Shown here in pieces: positions 13,301-26,600 of a stretch of DNA of 64,000 nucleotides. This stretch comes from Smittia aterrima (Eukaryota; Arthropoda; Insecta; Diptera; Chironomidae), in contig CP093830.1 of NCBI GenBank assembly GCA_033063855.1, forward strand, positions 16,678,854 to 16,742,853, read 5' to 3'. The translations under genes were made by a program, and so were the position numbers. The notes beneath the pieces were generated by a model. It searched no databases. It was not told the origin of the DNA and was given only the letters and a program-made list of their open reading frames with translations. Numbering within the stretch: the stretch's first letter is position 1; every line of letters begins with the position of its first letter.

Positions 13301-16300
13301 ATGTAGAAAGATTGAAGAGGATATGGAAAGTCTTCATCGGAAGCCTAAGACGACAGTTGTGATGTAATTTGAGCCGACATTGGGCACACGAACGGTCGTG
13401 AGTCGGCTAAGAACAACATTTGACATCTTCGGACTGTCCAAATGGATTTTAAAGAGACGACGACGGAGACGTATCAAGTTTCCTTTTCATTACAGATGCA
13501 GCCGTCATCTGAGTCATTGAATCTCTAATATTTAACCATCGTGCTCGAAAGTTTAACGATAAATTACTTAGCACTTGTGCGTGAACATCTCGCGCACGCC
13601 AGGATCATATTTCCAACGTCGACAGCTTAATCAAATAAATCTCGTTAAGCAGTTTTTTGTTGATGTCGATGTTTCGCTTCGGAGCGCTCCGGAGGTCGTA
13701 ACATAAAATGTGATACCTGTCAATGGTTTAAGTACTTTAAAGAGCATCTCGTTCAATTTTATCGAGAAAGGAAATTGATGAAGGGATTGCGCAGATCGCT
13801 GACAATCTAATCAAATCTCAAGTGGTTTATCATGTCGCAACAAAACGAGCTTGTGATGCAGTAGCAGCAGAGGGGAAAATGAAACTGAAATTCACTCTCG
13901 TTCGACCATAAAAAAAATATTTTTAAATTGAATGCCCAAATGCTTGGAGATTATTCCAAAAAGTAAGTTCTCTAAACTATAATTCCAATTAATTAATTCG
14001 TCTTGTGCATTCGTATTAAGACTTTGTTTCCAGCCACGCATTTCGTAATTCAATCTAAAAGAGAGAATATTTATGAGGAAATTATGTTAATCTTAAAACT
14101 TTTTTATTAAAAAAATGGCGATTTTATTATTATGTTCGGTAGTCCACTTAAGTTTACGGCTGTAAACTCACGCTCAGAACAAATTCGATTAAAGGGTGAA
14201 AACACGACAAGTCTCGCTCTTAAGTTTTCAGTTTTTTTATTATTAAATCTTTGTATGTTTCGTTAAGTGGATGGTTCACAATCTTTCTCGATCACAACAC
14301 AAACAATTTCCCTAAGTCATCAAATTAGTTTTTTTGAGGCTTCCGACAACTTCACTCTCTTCCCCGATTAGTCGAATGTATCTTGTCGGCTCATAGCGAT
14401 CGAGTTTCTCGCAGTAGTTATTGAAACAGATTTTCTAAAAATATCTCAACGGAATTTCACAACACGCTGCGGGGTGAAAAACTCTCTCATCAATTAATGG
14501 GATTGCTTCCCTTCGTCTAGCATCGTCTAGCAAATCAGACTGTTAATGATTAATTTTTCATCTGTGGAATGTTCACGGTGAATTTCAAGCTGGACTCTTG
14601 ATTGAACAATATGATCTTGAATCTTTAATTAATCGACGGAGGCGCCATCACGGTTGGCTCGGAATTTTCCAGCGAATTACTTGAATAATTTCCACTCGCT
14701 GGCCACCTCAAATTACTTCAACTCCCGACAACTTTTTTTTTAAATAAACGTTTTTTTTTCTTCGATCACAAAACCTTATTTTCCATGAACTAATTTTTTC
14801 CGAAAATCGATAAAAGAAGTTTAAATTTCAATTTCCCGACTCTATAAAACCAGAGCGTAAACAGATTTAAGAATTTATTTTCGATGCTCCGCGGTTTAAA
14901 ATAACAACTGTTCACTGTTTACAGAAAAGTCTTCTTGTGCTTGAGAGAGAGAATATAGTTTAAATTAAATCTTCATAGGACTGCGAGACCTTCACTGGGC
15001 TCTGTTGGAAATAGTGACAGGACTCAGGTGCAATTTGAAAAATGTTTTACGTGATTCAAGTCACGAAGAGAATGCTCATCGTTGTCCTAATGTTCGTGAT
15101 GTCATAAATCGAAGCAATCTCCTTTATCATCAACAAACCTACTTTAGGACTCATAAGTCGACTCAAGGTAGACTCGTATAAGGATTTTGGGTTGAGAAAT
15201 TATGCGGCAACATGAAATTCTTGGAGGGAGCAAAAAGCATATTCTCAATATTGCATTTACTCACGTTTCGAAAGAAAACGAATCGACCTCAAAGTTTTTT
15301 TATTTGATCAATAAATGCCGAAATCGATTTTTCCCCTTTTCTCACTCATGAACCTGTTTATGTTGTTATGCTATTATTGTTCATTGATGAAGACACGGCT
15401 GGCCAACCCTCGACATATTTTCCAGGCGTTGAGTGAAGTGAAATGCTTTGGAGAAAGAGAGACGAGCTCGGAGTTAGCCAGCGGTTCAGAACATGATGAA
15501 GCAGTTTTATGCAAGATTGCACAAAAAATTTGTTTTTGTTATTTTCTCTCGCCCGGCGATTAAAATTTAATTTATAAATTATTGTTGTCTTGAATGAAAT
15601 TATAAGTGTTCTTCTAAGACACTTGATGATTTTTCTTTTCGTTTATTTTTAGAAGCCGGGCATGGGAACTCTCCTCGAATGTGATTGTTGTCGGTGGTAA
15701 CTAACGAACTTCGATTTAAAATTCTCGATGCAAAATCCACGAATACAAACCATGACAAATTCAATTTAACAACATTGTCTTCGTCGAACGTTTTTTTGGA
15801 TTCGATTCGATCAGAGTAGGAAACTCTAATTCTATTGTTTCTATTTCATTAAAATGAATAAAAAATTGGTCATGGTACTTCAGTTCTTTGAACTCTCTTC
15901 GTCGTCGTCTTGTTTCGGCTAAACCGCGTGGACAAACACGAAACTTTGTCATCGAGTGAAATTTTCTGGGAAAATCGCTATTGTTCTCGCTCGCTTGATA
16001 ATTATAAGACAATTTGAACAACCAGATTCTTGCTGTTGAGGTCTACACGATTTCTAGAAGGATCGAAAGTCTTTTCAACGACGATCAAACCAGGAACAAC
16101 TTTGTTGTTAAGTAGCATACTTCTCACAGCTTCTGCGTTTTTCATCTGCCACATTATAATTCGAACCTTCTCAGTCAGATATTTACCCAAAATTCGATTT
16201 TGATATTTGAAACGAGCTTGGATCAAAAGAGATACAAAACAACATTTTCGAGAGAGAAGGAGTGAGTTTTGCCGTCTGCATCCTTAGCAAGATGCGTGCC

Positions 16301-19300
16301 ATAAGGCTTCCGATTCCCTAAACTCACCCGCCATCATATTGCAGCGTTTTTATTGTTATTGCCTTTCACGAGCCTAATAATCCCCAATTTCGATGCACAA
16401 CAAAAACTTCTTCGTCTTCTTCTCGTAAATATTTCATTTTATTCATACATTTCTCGTGTTGTTGTTCGATTAGAATCTCAATAGAAAAATACTTTTCCTC
16501 TCTCTTCGTCTCGGTTACCCTCCTCGACTCTCGGGCCATAAATAAAGGGAAGGAGCCATAAAGTGGGCGGATTGATTCCTATTTAGGTTACCGTTTTGCT
16601 TCTTTTCAAATTGTAATCTGACGATCTCAACGAAATAACCTTTTGCAGCAGACAGAAGTTTGTCAAAGTTCGTTATCAAACTGTTTGTGAAACTTCAAAT
16701 TAATTTGTGCATTGAGGGCATTGCAAATCAAATTTGTCGTGTTTAGTCGTTCAATCAAAATGTAAAATAGAAAAATCTAATTGAGAGAGGTCTGCTGCTG
16801 CTGGTAGCAAATCAAATAAAGACTTGATTGATTGATGCGCACTTAACAGAACTCAATTCGATGACTAGTTGTACATCTGGAAAACGCATCGCCAGAGAAA
16901 GAGTGAAGCAAGAATATTTATGCTCCAGAAAGTGCTCATGACAATGCATGCACATTTTTAATTTGATGCGCACAATTTACTTGGCTCTGCTCTGCTTGAG
17001 AGAACGCCGTGAAAAATGTCCTTGTTTGAATGAAATTACTGTAGTCGATCGATAAGGTTTTGTTGGAATTTCGTCGTGTTCTCTTTAATAGTTGCGTGTC
17101 TAAGCTTATTGTATCATCGGCGTGGATAATTGTCGAACAAAACTATTATACAATAAATTTCAATTGACAATAAATCGCCCCTCGTTATGCCCATTACTAA
17201 TCATCGATTATCGGTAAAAATGGGATTCATAAAGTTGTCAAAAGAAAATTTCTTTGAACGTTAATGATGAAATAAAATTATTTTGCATTAAAAATTTACT
17301 TTTATGGATCCATAAAATGTCGGAGGTCTCGTGTGCCTGGCACCTTTTTGAAATATCTTCATTGCTATTCCTGTCGAATTAAAGAGAAATCCTTATATAT
17401 CAACCAAATGACATTTATGTGTAGAAAATTTTACATTAAAAGTTCTTATGACTTTTTAATTGATTCAAAGGTTCGTTGCGGTTTTCATTCATTTCCTCAA
17501 TTATGCAATAAAAATTATTCGAACTGCTAGGGTAGAAATGATCGAGAATGATAAAAAGTTTGAAAGCTTTTCCGATTTAATTTGTTTGTAGAAAATGGAA
17601 TTCAATAAAAAAAAATTGAATTTTGATTTCAAGCAGAGAGCAAATAAATAAACATTTTTGCCAGTTTCTTCTTCAAGCAATTAATCAACGGATCGCGGTG
17701 CAAATACCTCTAACAGAGAGTGAAAGATAAATAAATACAAATTTCAGATTAGATCATGAACTACAACGAATTAATTAATCAATGAATGATTGATTTCATG
17801 GCGAGAATTTTTATTTTTTATTTGGCGCCATTCGAGAATCTTGAGAAACGAAGGAGATCCCAAACGAAAGACAAATATTTTCTCATTTTATTCTTTAATT
17901 TCTTGCCTAGCAATTACCGTTCCAGAGTTGCATTTGAAACACTCAAGAAAACACTCACTCAATTGGAATCGAAGCGTAACCGACTTAATTTGTAGCAATA
18001 AAAAAATCACTGAAGCTCGTTCTTTACTCATCATCTACACCTACAAACAAAATTCCGTCAAAAGTAAACTTCAAATCGGTAAAGAAAGGAATGTTTCGAG
18101 CGTTGTATTTATTTTTCGAATGTCACGATGAGGGCGGAATCATTTCGCGAAACTGGAGCGATGAACAATTTTCCGAAGGATTTTTAATTAGTCACGGAAA
18201 TATTTTCTTGAAGTGAAAATTCAATTTTCCTCGTACTGGAAATAAATAAATCTTCTGAAAACCAAATTGTTTCGATTCTCCTGATTTATTTAGTTTTATT
18301 GCTAAAGACGCAAAGTCGGCAAAACTTTTTATTTCGAGGAAATTTATTGTCGAGAGATTAAAAACTTTTCTTGGCCTCAACTTGACAATTGAAAGCCACT
18401 TTCAGTTTTTTTTGCGACATTGAATAATCTCAAGTTTATCCAGACGACGGTCTAGAGTTGGAGAGAGGAAAAAAATAAAAAAAAAACCTTCAAGAGAAAG
18501 AAGTTCAATGACTGAAAGTTTCTTAAAGATGGTGCGAGGTTGTTTTCATAGACTCAAATTTTCCTTCTGGAAAACCGCAGAAAATGGATCGAATTGTAGA
18601 CGGGAGTCGGAGCTTACAGAGAGAAACATAAAATGCGTCGTATTTTTCTTCTAAACCACATGATATCTGATTTAATGTTCACTTTTTCCTTTGAGCATTT
18701 CATGAAAATGACTCAATTTTCCATCTGACTGACTCGAAGCAGATAAATTTCACAGACTGACACTGTTAGGACTTCTCGACTGTCCCCCTTCAAGGACAAC
18801 GCAATACGATTACGCAATGAATAATTTTTAATAATGCAATTAAGCTGCTGAGTTAATGGTTTGTCATACGGTTGATGGGCAGATTAAGTAGTTGATTTGA
18901 AAAGGAGAAGAAACGGCGAGGGTCTTCAAAATGGGTTAGACTTCAAAAGACGTCAATTTTCTTTCCATGGACAAATGCTGAGATGTCGCGAGAGATCACA
19001 CATATTGCCAGCCCACCCACATCCAACCAAAGGTTTCAAAATTTATGCGGCGGCACAATCCCAAAAACCTGGAATGCCATTTGTTTCGTTCATAAAAAAC
19101 ACTGAACATATTTCAGCACGTAGCATGCTTTTTGAGGGAAAATGCTAAATGCATGTTTCAGTTCATAATCGAGGGGCTTTTCTTCGGAAAATAAAAAAAA
19201 ATTAAGAAAATATTTTATAAAATTCAATTTTAATGAATTTAAAAGTGAATGCTTTTCTGCCGAGATCTCATCGCAGAAGTATTAGCTTAACGTAGACAAC

Positions 19301-20617
19301 TTTTTCACGAAAGCAAAAACGAAAAGGGCTAGGGTTCGACTCCCGGCAAAATGTCCAATATCTCGAAAATCTCTTCTTCTTTTTTAAATTTTGTCTTTTT
19401 ATTAAAATTCCTCAAATTGTTCGTACTCGAAATGCTTCGTCCACATGTTTATTAATTCAACGACCCTACGTAAAGCTTTTTTTTACCTTTTTCTTTTCGG
19501 TCGCATAATTCGTTCGATGGGAGCAAAAAGTTTTTTATTTCTGTTTCCACGTGAACCTGCTTTCTTGTTTATATTTCGCTCTTTCCCCCTTTTTTTCGAT
19601 TATTCAACCCTCGGAACTGCAGCACTTAAAATGACCGGCTTCAGCAAGTAAGAACGACGATGAGTTTATGCAACATTGCACGTTCATTTGCCGAACACTT
19701 TCCTTTACGATTTTCTTAACTTTCTTTCAAAGTTTTCCGGTTGATCGATGAATGTAAAATCCAAACCTTTACGATCATCGTTACAACATTGTTTTGCAAT
19801 TATTTTTCAAAAAAACAGGTTTCAAATGTGTAAGGTTCTGTCATGGAACTGATTGGGAATGGAACATTCATCTCGCTTGTATTTGTGTTTCGCTCAAATG
19901 AAAAAAATATGAATGAAAAGTGAGTGAATCAGTTAAACAAAAAACGTCGGATTGAAAAGACGTTTAATTCGCGAAAGTTGACTGCGAAGAGAACTTCGCT
20001 CGTCCATAAGTAAAAACCCACGTGATTTGCTCCTCGTCAAGAAAGCGAACTTTGCTCTCACATCTGATAAAAGCTGCGAATTTAAAAAACAAGGTCCACT
20101 TTGCTTTGGGTCACAAAATCCGAAGAAAAACTTATGAAACAAAAAAGAAAAAGTTATGCGAGTTAAGAAAAGAGAAAATTTCACGAAATCGCGAAAATAA
20201 AATGAGAAGTGATTTAATACAACAATGAAACGGCAGCAACATACGAGTGTGTGTAACATTTAAAGGTACAAACGACATGCACTTCTTGCTCCACCATCCC
20301 AAAAGAAAGTCCTAGTCTTGCACGTGAAGCGAAATCTCATTAAAAATCAACGAAAAAAATGATAAATAACGCAACAGCTGACGACCCAGACAATCAAAGT
20401 TGCTCAATAGCAAACGACTTTCAATAAATCTTTCTCTCGTTTGCAGATTCGAGCAGTTCTCAAAAAGTAATTGTGATCTCGAGAATAAAGTGGCAAAAAT
20501 GCCGAAGTTATCAAAATTAAAAGCACAACGGACGATAATGAAAGGTGAATAAAACAGAAAAGAGAAAAGTGAAACAGAAATTGTGTAATCGCATTGAATG
20601 AAAGAAGAAGAAGAAAT
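10313..20617. other. Gene desert between the spitz-like paralogs
   Basis: About 10 kb with only short open frames of biased composition, no recognisable domain, and no long repeat seen by eye. The end nearest 20,618 is likely promoter and 5' UTR of the second spitz-like gene. A tRNA B-box-like string at about 19,332 is discussed under rejected items. Distance and position between two developmental ligand genes make it a plausible cis-regulatory region, but the sequence does not prove that. Confidence 0.5.
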
Positions 20618-23600
20618 ATGCAAAGTGCATTTGCCAAAATGATTTGTAATAACAATTCTAAGACGAGCACTCGACACAGCTTTATCAACAACATAACAAC
20701 TTCGTTACCAAACGGATTTTTAAAGTTCCTCAAAGGTAAGAACATTCGTAAGAGATAAGAGAAACTTCATTGATCATTGAAACTAATTTAATTGTTGTCA
20801 AGTCAAACACAAACTTCAAGGTAAACATTTCCTAATCTCTTAATTTAATTTTACGATCGTTCGGATTAACATTGTCGAGAGAGCTAATCGTGCGTAAAAT
20901 TGAGTCCTTTCAATAGAGAGATCGTCTCCGGGTGCACTGATAGAGAAAATTGTTTAGGATTAGAGAAGAATTTCGGCAAAAAAAGGTTTTGTTTGTTTTG
21001 TGGAATTCGCGATAAAGAAGATTTGGTTCAAGGTAGTTTCGTACTCAGATAATCGTCAAGGCCTGAACGAAAGCTGAACCAATTAGACACTCAAAATAAA
21101 AGAATTTAAGGATCTCATACCCTAACTCATTGCTTCATGTTTTTTGTTGGGTAATTATGTCTGAAGCCACGCACCTTCCTCACTTGTCTCTCCCTCACTT
21201 GACGACAGATCAAAATAATATCGCAACACCTGTTTTTATTCTAACGAGTGAAAACGATTTTTTTTCAACAAGCAGACTTCGCTTTAAACAAAAGTGATTA
21301 AATCAAGAAGCAACGGTGGGAAACGTCCCGTCGAAACAATATCGTTTTCCTAATAAATTTTCTTTCGTGGTGTTTGAGAAAATCGATAGGTTCCGTCCGA
21401 GTTTTTTTTTTAATTTTCGTAACACGTTTTTTTAGTAGAAGAATAAGTTTTTTTTTGTATTTAATGGCAGGGTGAAATCCTGTTACTATGCGCCACAACC
21501 GAAATTACAGTTTTCACGAAGTTGATGGCAAGAAATTGCAACCGCAAAAACCTAAATCTCAGAATTTCCATTTTTGCTTCCTGATCAAGAAAATGTTTTT
21601 ACTTTGTGTGAAGTGACAAATGCTTCATGGTAATTAATTGATGAATTAAAAGCGACAGCATAATTAGTCAACTTCAGTTTCCAAGGATTACGAAAAGGAT
21701 AATAATAATTCATGTGAGGCACTAAGTGGCTCTCACCCTTCGTTGAAAGAACTGCATTCCGAACAAAATTTTTTTTAGTTCTCATTTCCGTGCTCGCGAG
21801 TCGAAATAATTATAAACTTGACATGATTACTTGTTTACTTTTATCGATTGAGTTTTGTTGAAACGCTCATCGAAAGCGTTTTCGGTCTCCCACCCACGCA
21901 ACATAAATATTTCCTTGATCTTGAGCTGTTAAATCACTTTTACTTTAGTTAAGTCAAATAGTGTTTTTCATTGTTTGAAAATCAACTTTCGATGATTTTT
22001 TGATTGAAAATGAACTTGACGAGACATTGAAGCTTTGAGAGCTTCCGAGCTTAGAAGTTGCCACTAAAAATTTTCGCAAAAAAAAGACTCATCTCCTAAC
22101 TAAACAAAACAAATGTCACAAGAATCTTATTTTGATGATGATGAAACGAATTCAATTGTTTCTTCTTCGTTCTGGAAATATTTCACTGTCGTTGAAATAA
22201 AACTGTTAAAATATTTGCTTAAACAAACGAAACCTAAAATAAGCTGTTTGTCCAAATGAATCACCCGGTCGAAGCTTGCGGCGTTGAGGTGAAAAGTGAA
22301 CACAAAGTTTTGAAAATTATCGCAGAGCGGCTGAAGAAGACGAAGACAAACTGTTTAAACATAAACTTTTTTTCGGAATGCGATAAGATAAGGGAAAAGT
22401 TCGTGGGAAATTAAAAATTCAATTGTGTCGGACCGATAAAAGAAGAAAAGGGAATTGAAAGATCTGAAGATTGTTTGTCATGCAAAGTCTCGTTAATTAC
22501 ACAACACGTTAACGCTTTATTGACGAGACTACAAACAAAGTGATGCTGGTAGCGATTTGACAGCTAAACGTTGACAAAATTGACTAAACAAAAGAAACAT
22601 TAAACTTGTTCGTGGTGAGTGAGAAATATTTATTTTTCTTGCAATTTCCACACGTGGAACGTTCCAGATAACGACAGAGTTACTCATGTTTGGAGGAAGT
22701 TATTAATTCCCTCACTTAAATCAACTTGAAAGTCATTTTGTCTTGGAGTGAGTGCGATCGTCACTTCGTTTACTTTCTGTGTCGCAAATATGATTAAAAG
22801 TCGCGCGCGGATTCCGAATTAAAGACACAATTGTCGGCAGGGGAATTTTCATCATATCTCTACTGGAACTGAGTCAGAAGCGGGAAACATCCAATTGACA
22901 CGGACGACGTGCTCAACTTTAAAGACGAAAAATATTCTTAATTCATTTGTTTATCGCTAATCTAGTCTCGCATCATCTTATGGTTCTGTCGATGTTGTAC
23001 AATCTTTTCTATTTGTTTTATAATTTTCTTGTTATTGAATGTTTCCTGATTCGGTCCCGTCATTACATGTGATTCACCTCAATTGGATAATGAGCCTATC
23101 TATGAAGTTGCATTGTGCAACAAAGTCAAAATAGAACAAATAGAGAGGGAGAGCAACAAATCTTCTTGAAAATTGCTTTTATTTTCCGATCAATTTCTAC
23201 CTGACTTCTAACTCCTGTGTGATCAGTGAAATTCTTGTTTCAAAACGTTCCCATGCAGTAAATCAAACTTTTTTTCACGGTCACGTTTGTTGGAGAATCC
23301 TTGAACGTGCCTTTCCCATCTTCCGAGCTAGCTTCTACCTCAATTTCTTGAAATGAAAATGGAAAAGGGTGTGAACAGATTTCCAGTTCGTGTTAAGTTC
23401 CTGCGTGAAAGAAACAAAGCCTGTTAAGAAACAGAATTTTATTTATGCTAATGACACGTCCTTTAATGCGTGTATCTGCATTTTACGACGCACTTGTTGT
23501 TCTTTCGGTTTGAGTTTCTCACAGAATCATTAGTTTCCTGCTGTTACCTGCTCGTCAAGGGGTCGCTCAGCATTGCTCGTCTATTTTTCTTAATGCAAAG

Positions 23601-26600
23601 TTGATTATTGTTGATTGGACAAAGTTTTGTCAATTTGCATAATTCAACTGAACTTGGATGCAATCCATTCGACATTGAAAGCTTAATCAATCGAGCGACG
23701 TTCGTTTGACAAATTCCGCTGACAACACTCGTCTGCGGTGATGTCAACGATAAGCCAGGAACTGAACATCCGTGAATTCACTTCTATTCCGCTTCATCTG
23801 ACAAAATTCCAAGAAACTCGGATACACTCAGCTACGTGATTTTCATTTCAATGCATTTTGAACGCGGCGCTATGCACTCTCCGGCAAACGCTTCGGTTCA
23901 TTTTGAGTGCAGAAATGTTTCGGTTGCTCACCAACTGTGAAACCTTCCATTTCCATCTTTCTCACTCCGCTTATGTTCAGTTACAGGTGCGATTGTAATT
24001 ATTATTTCTTTAATAGGACGTGGTTCATCAATTGCGTCACTCGCATGAAACGATCGACTTTTTTCTAACACCTCAGCATAAGAATCTTTTTTTTATAACT
24101 TTTAACTGTGATTCTCATTGTCTTTCGTCTTCAACGTTAAGTGAAGTGCTTTATGATAGTTTCGATATGAAAGCGAAATATGTTAACATTCGAATGAATG
24201 AAAAGCACTGCCGATGAGATTAAGAAAGCGTGCTCAACAGACTAAATCGTTGCTATGCTGAAAATCCCGTTGTCTTCTTTAAAAAGCTGAAATTTTCTCT
24301 TATTTCTCTTCTCAACCAAAGTCGTCGTCGTCTTTTATTATTTTTATTTCGCTCATGTTATCATTGTTTTTTTATCGAATTTTGTTTTGAAAGTCTCTTT
24401 TTCGAAAATGCTAAAAATGCAAGTTTACAACTCTTAAATATTATTTTCATATTTTATTCATTGCATTCTCTTTCTCCTCTTTATACATTTTACTGAATAA
24501 TTTTTGTACATTGTTAGACCGATTCTTCCCGATCAAATAGTTTCTCGCCGTTCGTCTTTTCGGTTCAGTTATTTTTACCGTCTTCCAACTCCGGACAGGT
24601 GAACTGAACATAACGAAAAGTAAAAAATCGCAAGCAAACATTCTTCTGCATTTTAATTTCTTTCAGACTTTTATCGTTTTCTGTCGTAATGCAATTTTAA
24701 CGATGGCGAATGATTGATTTGTTTGACCAACGAAGGTAAATGATATTAGCTGCCTTTTCTCCGAATAATTTGCATTGGATGGGAAATAAAATTGCAACTG
24801 CGAAACGGAAGACAATCATGAGAACAAACATTTTTAGGCTTTTTATGTTCGGAATGAAGAGTAATTTTTAATGAAATGCATTTTGTTTTCGTCTCGTTCT
24901 AGGAAGAAGACGAATATGGCAACTCCAGATGCTCAATCATTGCCCCAAGTTTGCAACAAGTCATTACCTTAGTATCTACAAATTAAGCTTAATTCTCTTA
25001 CTATTAAGTACAAACTTCGACGTGACAGGTTAGTGAATTAAATTATTAGTCAATAGATGTGTGCGCATTGAGAATCTGTTGAATGTGTTGAGCAAAAAAA
25101 GAAGCTAATTATTAAAATCGAAGTAGAAACTTATAAGACTAACTAATTCTATAATCTACAAGAGCTAAGCGCGAACATGTGCCAGTTGAAAGATTTATCA
25201 CGTTCCGCCTTCTTATGAGATCACATCGTCACGGATCATCCCATTTTCTCGAGATATCTTCACATTAGTGATCTCTCTCGTGCCCTAAACCTGACAGAGA
25301 CTCAAACTAAATTAGATCAACAGAAAACTTCTGTGAACAGTGAATCTCGCTTCCGATTAAAATGTGTTGCCGACTACCTGAAGTGTATCCATAAATATGA
25401 CGAAACAAATTATTTGAGAAAACATTTTTAATGCCGCCGCACATTTTCGGGGATAACATCTGGAGAGTATGAATTTTTTCTCCATCGGATCAGAATTAAT
25501 TGCGATCGAACGTCAACATTATTATCATGGAAAGTTTAACACATTTTCACGAGGAGCATATGCCAGTTGGTTTGTAATTCGAGCCTTCGCCAGGGCACAC
25601 GATCAACCTTTTTTCGAGCAACATCTTCCCGATGACCCGAAAATAATTTTCGAAAAATTATTTAAACGCGTCAAGACGTGCTGCAACCAGTTCGATTTTC
25701 TCTTGTTCTACTTCTTTCATTAGGAATTCTCTGTGAGTGGCGAAAAGAAGAAACAACTAAATATGAAACTGCAGCCGTCTTCTTTTGTCAACATTTCCCG
25801 TTTACCGGAAACACAACAAACACAACTGGAAGAACTTTATGGCAACGAGAGAACGTAGAATCACAAAGAACAAAATTAATCTTTCGTGCGTTTGTGCAAC
25901 TGAATTTTTTTTATTTCGTTTGTCGTCGTCGTCAGTGACAGAATTTTCAAAATAAATTAACTTGATCGAATGAGTCATCGAAAGGATTGTGTGATTACCA
26001 CATTTGATTATAATCTAAAATCATCTCATGTACAACTGGAAAACTTGTTTCTCACTTCACTCTCTCATAATACTCGACGATGTATGCGCATTGCAAAAGT
26101 ATTTGAATCCGCGATTAAAAAAGGTGTTGTGTGTGTTTTAAGACTTAAAGACTTTTCAAGTTGTGTTCAAGTCTCTTATGCAATAATAATTGTTGCCTTC
26201 AATGAAAGTAAGCGGTGCATTTTATAGAAAGAGAATAAATCAAGCAAATTGGAAGCCAATATTATGTAATTCCAATTATTGACACATCTAGGCAAGTCTC
26301 GAGGGTGACATTGCTTGTAATTAAATTGTCGCTAATCAATTTTATGAGCAAAAAAGAAAATGAAATTTTCCTTTGAGTATATTCAAGTTGAGCAGCTTAA
26401 CACCGGCAAGACTCAAGATCAACAAGCGTGCTTCACTCACCACTTGATTATTTCAATCTCGAAATTTATTGGCGCGTTTATCTATATTCGGCTGGAACGA
26501 CGTTCGAGTTCTTCGCCGCAGAACAAGCCAAGAATAAAACGAGCAAAAATAATTTCTTCTTCTCATTCTACAAGCACCTCCGCACAATTTAATTTATGGA

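Noticed and set aside
15761..16226. Two adjacent minus-strand frames (86 and 74 codons; one reads EKVRIIMWQMKNAEAVRSM)
   Set aside because: They overlap in different frames, have no recognisable domain, and no convincing splice pair joins them.
19262..19355. tRNA-like string: GGTTCGACTCC (perfect Pol III B-box) with TAGCTTAACG upstream
   Set aside because: T-stem and acceptor pairing fail when drawn by hand (only three G-C pairs, no 7-bp acceptor match). It may be a fragment of a tRNA-derived SINE, but I cannot support a tRNA gene.
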